DNA of 64,000 nucleotides from Janthinobacterium rivuli. GTDB lineage: Bacteria > Pseudomonadota > Gammaproteobacteria > Burkholderiales > Burkholderiaceae_D. The notes under the pieces were generated by a model. The model was not told where the DNA came from. It searched no databases and worked only from the letters and a program-made list of their open reading frames with translations. Made by a program: the position numbers and the translations under genes. Positions 54,257-63,112 of the stretch are shown piece after piece (the first letter of the stretch is position 1; each line of letters opens with the position of its first letter). The stretch covers positions 1 through 64,000 of the forward strand of contig NZ_WFLJ01000001.1 in NCBI RefSeq assembly GCF_009208735.1, read 5' to 3'.

Positions 54257-55855
54257 CTATCCGATTTCAGGAAGGGACATATCCATCCAATGCCACGTCA
54301 CCTCGTCGTCAGGCAAATCGAGCAGCCAGTCGCGGCGCGGTTGCGGGAACGGCGCGCCTTGGGTCAGCCAGGCCTGGCGCCAGTATTGGTTGACGTTCGC
54401 CTGCAGCGGATGGTCGGGCGCCACCCACGGTTGCCAGACGCCGCTGACCGGACAGGCTTGTGCGCAAGTGCAGCTCAACAATGGCTCGGGCCGCGCCACC
54501 TCGCGCAGCAAGCCGCGCGCGGCGCGCGGTTCCACGGCCCCATGGTTATGCCGTATCGTCAGGCACTGTTCCCACGTCACGCCGCCATAACGCCTCTTGC
54601 CGGCGGCATCGAGCACGCTGAAATGGCGGAACTCTTCGCCTTTGCGCAGCAGCCGGGCCGGTTCCGTCAAGCCCTGCCCTTGGGCGGGTTGCCAGTATGC
54701 GGAAAATGGCGCGGTCGCCGCGTCGCTGTGCAAGCCAGTTGGCCGCAGCGCATAGTCGGCGGCCAGGAAATATGGTTCTTGCAACAACGAGGCGGCGCTT
54801 GGCTGTGGGATGGCGGGCGGCGGACGCACGCCCTTGGCGGCATGCAGCAAGGTATCCCTGTCGCCATTCCAGGGAGGCAGATCGGCTGGAGGAAGTGGTA
54901 ACACCTTGTCCAGATTGGGGAAGCGGGCATTGGGATTGAATCCTAATTCTAGACTCAGTACCGCATAACGTTCGCCGCGCGCTTTGTCCACATAGGGCGC
55001 CAACATATCGGCAAGATCAAAAGGAGAACCAAATTCAATTGCCAGCGCATTCGCACAATCCTCACAACCAAACTTGACACCTTCATGCAACACCTTTAAT
55101 GCACGATTTTTTGTTTCAGCGTTACGCGGTCCAATTATTTCTCCAGTTGCAGCACGCGGAGATAAATACAGAAAATGCAATTGATAGGCTGCCAGGCCAT
55201 TTCCTTGGCCAAAAGCACACTCCAGCATTTTTGTCGCTACCGGAATATTCGACCAATAGCCCGCTCCCTCACTACGTGGCCCCACTTTTAATTTAACCCC
55301 CAAAAATGCCATCGCTTGCGGATTTCCCATCTGTGCCGCCTTTTGCCAGAAAGCAAAAGCCCGGGTGATATCGCCTGCCACACCCGTACCGTTCGCATAA
55401 TACGTCCCCATCCGGTCATACGCCGCCGGTATGCCCAGCCGCATCGCCTTTTCCACCAGTTGCACCGCATCTTCATTACCATGTGAGGGATCGCGCCCTT
55501 CCACATACAGGCTGGCCAGATTGAGCATCGCCTTCCAGTGCAATCGCTCGGCCGCTAGACGCGTCAGATCGACGATTTTTTTGTAATCGCGGTCTTCCAC
55601 AAAAATTTCAGGATCTTCCAGGGCGCGTGCTGCGAGAAACCAGTCCTCGGCTTGCGCATCGATCGGAGGCACCTTGCTTGCCTCGGTTTCACAGATAAAA
55701 TCCGCAACATGCGGATTGAAGAGGGGCAGGCTTTGGTTGCGCGGCAAGATTTCTTCTTTGTCGTTAGGCATTTTGCAGGCGAATAAAGGAATACATAGGA
55801 AAACTGCCAAGATAAAAAATGGCAGGAAAAGGGGGAAATTTTTATACTTTTTCAT
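54257..55855 (-). CDS. Sel1-repeat lipoprotein-like protein, likely immunity to Tle5
   Basis: This 532-residue protein has a hydrophobic N-terminus with a lipobox-like LFAC near residue 27, predicting envelope attachment. Residues about 70-210 hold Sel1/TPR-like helices (AMLNLASLYVEGRD, AYDRMGTYYANGTGV, QAMAFLGVKL). The C-terminal half is Pro/Trp-rich, with YGGVTWEQCLTIRHNHG and clustered cysteines. Known Tle5 immunity proteins of T6SS are Sel1-like and periplasmic, and this gene starts 2 nt after the phospholipase D stop. Base composition changes sharply inside the gene near 54950, suggesting a mosaic. Confidence 0.75.
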   Translation of the reverse strand: MKKYKNFPLFLPFFILAVFLCIPLFACKMPNDKEEILPRNQSLPLFNPHVADFICETEASKVPPIDAQAEDWFLAARALEDPEIFVEDRDYKKIVDLTRLAAERLHWKAMLNLASLYVEGRDPSHGNEDAVQLVEKAMRLGIPAAYDRMGTYYANGTGVAGDITRAFAFWQKAAQMGNPQAMAFLGVKLKVGPRSEGAGYWSNIPVATKMLECAFGQGNGLAAYQLHFLYLSPRAATGEIIGPRNAETKNRALKVLHEGVKFGCEDCANALAIEFGSPFDLADMLAPYVDKARGERYAVLSLELGFNPNARFPNLDKVLPLPPADLPPWNGDRDTLLHAAKGVRPPPAIPQPSAASLLQEPYFLAADYALRPTGLHSDAATAPFSAYWQPAQGQGLTEPARLLRKGEEFRHFSVLDAAGKRRYGGVTWEQCLTIRHNHGAVEPRAARGLLREVARPEPLLSCTCAQACPVSGVWQPWVAPDHPLQANVNQYWRQAWLTQGAPFPQPRRDWLLDLPDDEVTWHWMDMSLPEIG

Positions 55856-55857
55856 GC

Positions 55858-57913
55858 TCAACCCAAACGTATCGTCGAGCTGCGTTTATCTTCCAATGGC
55901 AGCAAAAAACCAGTCATTTTTTTATCTGTAGAATTTCCAGAAAAAGAAAACTTTTTTTCGCGATTCTCATTCATTAATTTCACCCATGCCCTATAAGCAC
56001 CCACAATCTCCGCCTTCGTCCCGCCCCCTCCATCGACCAGCCCGCCGCTATGCATGCGCCACACCCGCTTGCGCAAATCGCGGGCCACGCGGTGGTCGAC
56101 GGTGGCGATATTGATTTCGCTGTCGACGGCCATGCTGCGCTGGTTCAGGTTGGCGCTGCCCAAGGTCATGAACACGTCGTCGACCAGCATCAGTTTGGAA
56201 TGGATGTAGATTTCACGGTAGCGCCAGCGGTCGTTGTCGAACGCGCTGACATTGAGCATGGCTACCGAGACCTTCAGCCCGAATTCGCTCTCGAGCGTCA
56301 TCACGCCGGGTTTGTTGATGCCGTTGGAATGCCGCACCACGTCGGGCAACTGGACTGCCGCCTCAGCGGTAATGCCGAATCCCGCCCTGACAAGCCGGGT
56401 TGTCGGCGCCTTGTTGTAGTCGTCGATCATCTCGTTTTGCCCCGTCATGCCAGCGTGCTGTCCCAGCGCCGCCAGCGTGTCGTGGGTGCGCCACCATCTG
56501 CGCGCGCTCGGGCACGGGGATGACGATGAATACGTGCATGACCGGCATATCACGCATGGTCTTGCCGGCCTTGACACTGCCGGCCTTCCAGGCGGCGACC
56601 ACCCTCTTGCGCTCGGCCAGCAAATGGCGGGCCCATTCTTCATACTGGAAATACTGGTTTTCCACGTACAGGTAGCCGGCCGCCAGGCTGGCCTGGGTCA
56701 CGGCGCGAAAATAGGTTTCCTTGATGCTCTTGTCTTGTTCCTCGGGCTGCGTCAGGACGATCTGCACGGTGGAGTCGCCCGGTTCGGCCTTGCGCAACAG
56801 CCGCGCCGGTGGGCTGCCATGGGGCAACTCGCGGCTCACGCTGGCAGTGGACGCTGCATGCGTGCGATCGCCGGCCGCGCGGTCCCAGGCCTTCACGAAA
56901 TTGTTATAGAGCGCGATGAGCGCCTTGCCGCCGTCGATGCGGCAGGCGTAATCCTGATACGGTTTCAGCGTGGCGTATCCGCCATCCGCGGCCATGCCTT
57001 GCAAACACTCGCACCGCTCGTTGACGCCGCCCTGTTCGCGCCGCGTATCGTCGAGCAGATGGGCCGTCGTGTCCCAATAATCGGTCACCGAGTTCAGGCC
57101 CATCACGTAACCGACGGCCTTGGCCCCTTCTTCGTGGTCGAAATCGATCAGGACCGGTTTCTGGTGATGCGTGCCCAGGTATTGCATGCCGGGCTTTTCG
57201 ATTTCCCCCATCGTCAGGCCGTGCGGCCGGTTGATTTCGGTCGCGATACTCTTGCTGATTGCCGCGCTGTCGCCGTGCCGCAAGCGTATCTCCAGACCGC
57301 CAAACAGGCCCTTGAACGCGGCCGCATACCAGCTGTGACAATATTCCTCACGCGCCATTTTCGGAATATCCTCGGGCCGGACGTACTCGCCCCAATAACC
57401 GTTGCCTAAAATAGGTTTCTTTCTTTTGACAGCATCGTGCAACATCGCCAGGCTGGCTTTGGCGCTGATGTCATCAAAGCGCTGTCCACCGATTTTCCAT
57501 GGCGAGGTGCCGTGTGTATGGCCCGGCATGGTGCGCGCTATCGGTGAACCGATCCGGTCATGCCAGATCAGCAGGCGCACCCTGACGTGACGCCGTGCGG
57601 CGGCGATCAGCAAGTCGCCAAACGTGTCGCCGCGCGGCCAGGTGGCGCTGTTGCCGCGCACCAGTTCCATGCCCGGATCGAAACCCCAGCAGCACAGGTC
57701 GATGGACTTTTCAGCCCTGGCGATCTCGCCGGCGATGTTGGCGAACCCTTCCTGTCCGCAAATGAACAGCGTCAGCTTGTTGTTATGCGTAATCGGGTGG
57801 CTGGCCTTGCCTTTCAGGTTGCGGTTTTCCAGCAGCCACTGGAGCGAACTGGTCGCGCTGCGGCCGACCTCGTCGATGTGCGTGGTTTCGATTCGGCTGG
57901 TCGGTTCCGGCAT
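55858..57913 (-). pseudogene. Frameshifted Tle5-type phospholipase D effector
   Basis: The frame opens at ATG 57913 (GGGAGAG upstream) with two PLD motifs expected. HKD1 is seen in GTHHQKPVLIDFD near residue 263. The frame then shifts near 56487 at VPERAQMV, and the second half continues in another frame as RTHDTLAALG ... with HKD2 in YIHSKLMLVDD and GSANLNQRS. One frame alone lacks HKD2, so a full enzyme cannot be made without a frameshift. Intact Tle5 proteins are T6SS antibacterial lipases that cut phospholipids in rival periplasm. No homopolymer run is at the shift point. A sequencing error is the main alternative. Confidence 0.85.
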
Positions 57914-57938
57914 GGCGCTCTCCCGTCAGTGTCGTGAA

Positions 57939-60713
57939 TCATTGCATCCAGCGGCCATCGGCGGTGTCGTCGAACGCGCGCACACCGCGGTTCGACAGCG
58001 TCTGTTCGCCATCCGCCGCTGCGCCGGCATCGAAGCACGCGCTGGCCTGCAAGGCAAACTCTTCGCCATTGCCCAGGACGACACGGTAGCGCGGCGTGCC
58101 ATCCTCGTGCGCGATCAGGATGCGGCCGAATTCATCGGTCAAGCCGCGTTCGACTTCCGCATCCCCCTTGTACAGCGTGTACGGCACCTGCGCGTAGTGA
58201 CCGCCATCCGCATGGGCCTGTATCGTATGCTGCAATTGCCCCGCTACCGGCGCAATGGGCGGTTCCATCTCCGGCTGCGGCCGGTTCTTGGGCGCCAGCG
58301 TTTCCAGGTTTCCATGAAACAGCGTCGGCGACGGCGTGAAAAACTGCACCTTGTCGCCAATTTCGAGCATGCAGTCGGCGCCATGCAGGCGCACGCCTTT
58401 GCGGCCGCGAATATTCACCCAGTCGGCCTGGCTGATCAGCTCCAGCACCTTGTTGGCGACGATTTCGACCGCATCGGTTTGCGCCGCGATCTGCACCCTG
58501 CCGGAGGCGGCGATCAGTTTCATGCCGGCCTTGTGCACGAACAGGCGCAGCGCAGCGCCGATGCTGGCAAACAGGCCGCCACCTGCCGCCAGCGACAGGT
58601 CGCGCCCGGTCGTCAGCGCGGTGTGCTCGGCGCTGGCGATGTGCGTCGATTGCGCGCTCGTCGTTTCGATACCGGCCGGACTGGCCAGCACCAGATGCGG
58701 CTTGGATAACTCCGGAAAGACGTCTGCGCCGCCGTCAGCGGCGCCTAGGATGGCGGCGTGCTGGGCTGTCAGCACCTCGGCGGTGGCAGCCTGCTGCGCG
58801 GCGCTTTCCTGCGCGCCGTGATGCTGCGCCAGGGCGGCGAGCGCCTTGTGCCGCTCGGCCGCCTCGGCCAACCGGCGCACCGTTTCATCCATGCTCTTGA
58901 TATGCGAGGCGGCGCCAGGGCGCGCTTCGGTGGTCAGCAACATGCCGCGGCCGGCGCGCGCCACGCCCCAGGCGTCCGACGCCAGTTCCCACCCCTCGCC
59001 GCGCGCATCCTTGCGCCCGCTGGTGTCTTCGATGCGGCTGATGCAGCCAAGCGACAATTGGCTGTGCTGATGATCGCTTTTCAGTTGCGCCTGGATGCGC
59101 CGGTGCGTGTCGTCGAGCACCAGCTGGTTGCCGCGCACGCCGTAGCCGCCGCCAGGCATCAGTTCCGCGGTGCGCCAGCCGCCCAGCATGCATTGCCCCG
59201 GCAAATTCCACGGCGGCGCATGATTGCCGTTGTATACCGCGCCGACAATGACGGGACGGTCGATATTTCCGTCGAGAAACTGGATCAGCACCTCCTGGCC
59301 GATGCGCGGCAACGCGATCTGGCCGAACGCCTGGCCCGCCCATGGCGTCATGACCCTGATCCATGGCGAACTGCCCGCGTCGAACTTGCCCAGCCGGTCC
59401 CAATGGAATTGCACCTTCACCCGGCCCAGCGCGTCGGTATGGATGGTTTCGCCTGCCGGCCCGGTGACAATCGCGGTCTGCACGCCAGGCAACTTGCAAG
59501 GCGTGCTGTTGAACTGCCGCCCCGGATACCAGCGGATGCTCTTGCGGATGCAGCTGAAACGGTTTTCATAATGCGACTTCGCGCCCGTCCCTGCCTGGTA
59601 ATTGTTGGTGGCGACATGCTCGACCGACAGGATCAGGTATTCGCGCGAGCCGATATCCGGGCGCGCCGCTTCGCCTCTGGCCGGCATGGATTGCTCGCCG
59701 CTGAAGTGGCCGCCCAGCGTGAAACTGCGCCCGGCCTGGGCGCCGCGGTGATTGCCGCCGGCCTCGAAGTATTGCGCCTGGCAGTGATGCTCTTCCAGGC
59801 GGCGTTGCGCCAGCGCTTCGCCGTCGCCCATGTCGGCATAGCCATAGCCGGTGTCCTGATACAGTTCATGGGCAAACACGTCGCCCTGCGGGTGCAACGC
59901 ATGGCCGCTGGCACGGCTGACATGGGGCTGCTTGTAATTGAAGCTGGCCAGCGTCAGCGAGCCTGAAGCGATCTTGCGTATGGCCTGCCAATCGCGTATG
60001 CCGTCGGACTCCAGCGAACCGGCGCCGCTGCGAAACGCCATCGCGTCGGCTTCGCCGGCATGGCCATCGCTTGAGTCGATGCTGTCGGTCAGCCAGGTAT
60101 TGTCGCCCAGGCAGAGCGTGTGACCGTCGGCGCGATGTTCATACCAGTAATGGATGCCCTGCTCTTCCCAGCGCCGGTGCAGATGGTTGTAATCGGTTTC
60201 ATTGTGCTGGTTGGCACAAGTTAATATCGCTTTTTCCTCATGCAGGCGGTTTTGCCAGTCGCGCTGCACATAATGCGCGAAGGTCGTTTCGCTGATGTCG
60301 ATGACCGTGCGTCCATGGAACGAGACGTTGTCCATGCGCAGCCTGGAAAACGCCAGCCAGGGTTGCAGCACCATCTGGTAGAACGCGAAACCGCCATCGC
60401 TGCGCAATAGGCGAAATTCGCCGACATAACCATTAAAATGGCGCAAGCTGCCATCATCGCGCACCATCGAAATCGTGACCATGCGTCCCATCATCGCCGT
60501 CAGGGGCAGGTGGGGATTATCGGACAGCAATTCGACGTCGAAGCGAAAGTCGCGTGACATAGCTTCGTGCGCCCGCAAGCTGTTGACCAGCAGCGCGGTA
60601 TCGGGCGGACCATCGTCGTGCGGAAAATCCATGCGCAGCAAGCGGTTCTCCTGGACTCGGCTGCCCGCTGCGAAAAGGCGCGTCAGGTCGGCTGCCAGCT
60701 TGCCATCATCCAT
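57939..60713 (-). CDS. vgrG: Type VI secretion tip protein VgrG
   Basis: VgrG is the trimeric spike tip of the T6SS and carries effectors. The 924-residue protein has the gp27-like N-terminal part (RLLRMDFPHDDGP, YNHLHRRWEEQGIHYWYEH) and the gp5-like OB region (GRVKVQFHWDRLG, SPWIRVMTPWAG, PRIGQEVLIQFLDG). A DUF2345 domain (about 570-790) and a C-terminal adaptor-like beta domain (YKGDAEVERGLTDEFGRIL) follow. GAAGGAGG lies 3-4 nt before the ATG. The Tle5 gene follows 25 nt downstream, making a VgrG-effector-immunity module. No T6SS core genes are in the window. Confidence 0.95.
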   Translation of the reverse strand: MDDGKLAADLTRLFAAGSRVQENRLLRMDFPHDDGPPDTALLVNSLRAHEAMSRDFRFDVELLSDNPHLPLTAMMGRMVTISMVRDDGSLRHFNGYVGEFRLLRSDGGFAFYQMVLQPWLAFSRLRMDNVSFHGRTVIDISETTFAHYVQRDWQNRLHEEKAILTCANQHNETDYNHLHRRWEEQGIHYWYEHRADGHTLCLGDNTWLTDSIDSSDGHAGEADAMAFRSGAGSLESDGIRDWQAIRKIASGSLTLASFNYKQPHVSRASGHALHPQGDVFAHELYQDTGYGYADMGDGEALAQRRLEEHHCQAQYFEAGGNHRGAQAGRSFTLGGHFSGEQSMPARGEAARPDIGSREYLILSVEHVATNNYQAGTGAKSHYENRFSCIRKSIRWYPGRQFNSTPCKLPGVQTAIVTGPAGETIHTDALGRVKVQFHWDRLGKFDAGSSPWIRVMTPWAGQAFGQIALPRIGQEVLIQFLDGNIDRPVIVGAVYNGNHAPPWNLPGQCMLGGWRTAELMPGGGYGVRGNQLVLDDTHRRIQAQLKSDHQHSQLSLGCISRIEDTSGRKDARGEGWELASDAWGVARAGRGMLLTTEARPGAASHIKSMDETVRRLAEAAERHKALAALAQHHGAQESAAQQAATAEVLTAQHAAILGAADGGADVFPELSKPHLVLASPAGIETTSAQSTHIASAEHTALTTGRDLSLAAGGGLFASIGAALRLFVHKAGMKLIAASGRVQIAAQTDAVEIVANKVLELISQADWVNIRGRKGVRLHGADCMLEIGDKVQFFTPSPTLFHGNLETLAPKNRPQPEMEPPIAPVAGQLQHTIQAHADGGHYAQVPYTLYKGDAEVERGLTDEFGRILIAHEDGTPRYRVVLGNGEEFALQASACFDAGAAADGEQTLSNRGVRAFDDTADGRWMQ

Positions 60714-60802
60714 ATTGCCTCCTTCTGACTTGTTTCCCTGGCCCATGCTAACCATGGGGAACGCCGGCATATTGATGGAACACAAACTAGTTGCTCATAC
60801 GC

Positions 60803-60839
60803 AAAAAAGCCGCATCGGCCCTGCGGCGGATGCGGCTTT
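60803..60839 (-). terminator. Intrinsic terminator of the S46 peptidase gene
   Basis: AAAGCCGCATC (60806-60816) pairs with GATGCGGCTTT (60829-60839). On the minus strand the stem is followed by TTTTTTGCG. It lies 18 nt past the peptidase stop and ahead of vgrG. Confidence 0.88.
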
Positions 60840-60856
60840 GCGCTAGTGCAAGCGGC

Positions 60857-63013
60857 TTACTTCTTTGCGGCTTTTACTGGCTTCGGATACTTGATCGTCA
60901 TTTCCTGCAGCAAGTTATCCGCATGGTCCACTTCCTTCATCACCCACAGCATGTAGCGGATGTCGAGGTGGATGGCGCGCGTGATGGCCGTGTCGAAGTA
61001 CCAGTCCTTGGTGATCGATTCATACGTCGAATCGAAGTTCAGGCCGATCAGCTCGCCGCGCTTGTTCATCACGGCCGAGCCGGAATTGCCGCCCGTGGTG
61101 TCCGCGCTGGTGAGGAAGTTGACGGGAACCGTGCCCAGCGCCGGGTCGCGGAACTGGCCGTAGCGTTTTTGCTTGACGGCGTCGATCAAGCCTTGCGGCG
61201 CTTCGAACGGCGCCTTGCCCGTGACTTTCTCGACGATGCCTTCCACGGTCGTGAACGGTCCCTTGGTCAGCCCATCGCGCGGCGAGTACGGCGCTACCGT
61301 GCCGTAGGTGACGCGCAGGGTCGAGTTGGCGTCAGGATACACCGGCTTGCCTTGCGACTTTTTCCAGGCAATCACCGCTTGCATGTATTGCGGAATCACG
61401 CGTTCCAGGTTGCCGTCGACTTCCTTGCGGCGCTCTTCCAGCGCAAGCTCCACCGGCTGCAGCTTGACGGCCAGTTGCATGAAGGCGTCGTCGGACTGGG
61501 CAACAGCGGCCTGGTCCTTTTCCAGCCAGGCCAGGCGCTTGGCAGTGTCAGCCAGTTGCGTCTGCTGGTACAGGGCCGCCACGGCCGCTGGCGCCGGCAG
61601 CAGCGCGTCCAGGCCTTGCGGATGGCTCTTCGCCGCCAGTTGCGCATAACGCTTCAAGCCCGCTTCGAAACGCGCCTGATCGACCTTGTTGACATACGAC
61701 TGTTCCAGGCGCGCCAGGCGGGCCTTGATGAAAGCCAGGTCGCGCTGCTGGAAGCCCGATTCGCGCTCGGCGTCCGCTTTCTGGCGCTCCAGCGACAAAC
61801 GGTAGACGGTGCGCGCGCTCTTCAGCAAGTCGCTGTTGGTGGCCACGCTCCAGGCGAACTCTTCTTCGCTCAAGGCCATGTCGCTGGCGATCGCCGCGTC
61901 CAGTTCGGCCAGCAGGGTCGGCGACACGTTCGGCTGCCTGGCGTACCAGGCGCGGAATTCGGCGTCCTGCACGTCCTTGATGGCGGCGATGTCCTTGCGG
62001 GCAAAACCGTCGAGCAAGCCCTGGGTTTTCTTCAGCACGTTGTTGATGCTTTTGACCACGCTCGCATAGCGCACGGCGGCCGCCGCGTCACCCTGCGTCG
62101 CGTCGGCCATCACGGCCAGGTCCGCTTGCAGTTCCGACACTTTCAGGGGGAAGGCCGTATCGCGCGCGAAGCGGATTTCCGCCGGCAGCTTGTAGCGGCT
62201 GGTGCGGCCGGGATAGCCCGCCAGCAAGATGCCGTCACCGGCCTTCAAGCCTTCGGCCGAGACGACCAGAAAGTCCTTCGATTGGTATGGCACGTTGTCG
62301 GGCGACGGGTCGGCCGGACGGCCATCCTTGCCCACGTAGGCGCGCAGGAACGAATAGTCGCCCGTGTGGCGCGGCCATTCATAGTTGTCGATATCGCCGC
62401 CGAAGTTGCCGATCTTGTCCGATGGCGCGTACACGAGGCGCACGTCGCGTATCATCATCTGACGGATGCGGTAGTACTCGAGGCCGCGGTGGAAGGCGGG
62501 CACGGAGCAGCGGTACATCTTGTCCGTTTCGCATTCGGCGATCAAGTCCTTGACGCGCTTCTCCACGGCTTCGTGGCGCGCGCGGCCGCTCATGTCGGCC
62601 GTCAAGCCTTTCAATACGCGCTCGCTGACATTCTCCACCTTGTCCGTCACATACACCAGGCTGTTCGGACCGCCCGGCAGCTCGCTGGCGCGAGTCTTGG
62701 CCAGGAAGCCGTTGGTGATGTAATTGTGTTCCGGCGTGGAATTGCGCTGGATGGCGCCATACGCGCAATGGTGGTTCGTCACCACCAGGCCGGCGTCGGA
62801 GACGAAAGCGGCCGAGCAGCCGCCCAGCGACACGATGGCGCTCATCGGGTGCTTGCTCAGGTCGGCCAGTTTTTCCGCAGGAATCTCGATGCCGACCCGT
62901 TTCAGTTCGGCTTTCAGCTGTGGCAGTTGGTGTGGTTGCCACTGCCCTTCGTCGGCGTGTGCGCCGGCGAACGCGCCCAACAAGGCGACTGGTAATACGA
63001 TTGTCTTGAACAA
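60857..63013 (-). CDS. S46-family dipeptidyl-peptidase (DPP7/DPP11 type)
   Basis: This exported serine peptidase removes N-terminal dipeptides. I favour TTG 63013 as the start, because GGAGGGG lies 6 nt upstream, giving 718 residues; an ATG at 63028 has no site. The signal peptide ends at AGAHA. The catalytic triad is visible as NHHC (His), GDIDNYEW (Asp) and GGNSGSAV (Ser), with a helical lid (about 320-530). The substrate-specificity position after LIGLNFD is Ser, whereas DPP7 has Gly and DPP11 has Arg, so preference is uncertain. The gene is monocistronic. Confidence 0.9.
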   Translation of the reverse strand: MFKTIVLPVALLGAFAGAHADEGQWQPHQLPQLKAELKRVGIEIPAEKLADLSKHPMSAIVSLGGCSAAFVSDAGLVVTNHHCAYGAIQRNSTPEHNYITNGFLAKTRASELPGGPNSLVYVTDKVENVSERVLKGLTADMSGRARHEAVEKRVKDLIAECETDKMYRCSVPAFHRGLEYYRIRQMMIRDVRLVYAPSDKIGNFGGDIDNYEWPRHTGDYSFLRAYVGKDGRPADPSPDNVPYQSKDFLVVSAEGLKAGDGILLAGYPGRTSRYKLPAEIRFARDTAFPLKVSELQADLAVMADATQGDAAAAVRYASVVKSINNVLKKTQGLLDGFARKDIAAIKDVQDAEFRAWYARQPNVSPTLLAELDAAIASDMALSEEEFAWSVATNSDLLKSARTVYRLSLERQKADAERESGFQQRDLAFIKARLARLEQSYVNKVDQARFEAGLKRYAQLAAKSHPQGLDALLPAPAAVAALYQQTQLADTAKRLAWLEKDQAAVAQSDDAFMQLAVKLQPVELALEERRKEVDGNLERVIPQYMQAVIAWKKSQGKPVYPDANSTLRVTYGTVAPYSPRDGLTKGPFTTVEGIVEKVTGKAPFEAPQGLIDAVKQKRYGQFRDPALGTVPVNFLTSADTTGGNSGSAVMNKRGELIGLNFDSTYESITKDWYFDTAITRAIHLDIRYMLWVMKEVDHADNLLQEMTIKYPKPVKAAKK

Positions 63014-63112
63014 GATATGCCCCTCCATAAAAAGCAGGCGAAAGTATAGCCTGTCCAGCCTGCATGAGTCGGCAAAAATTATCCTGCTGCAATTACTGTA
63101 TCGATTGCGGCA

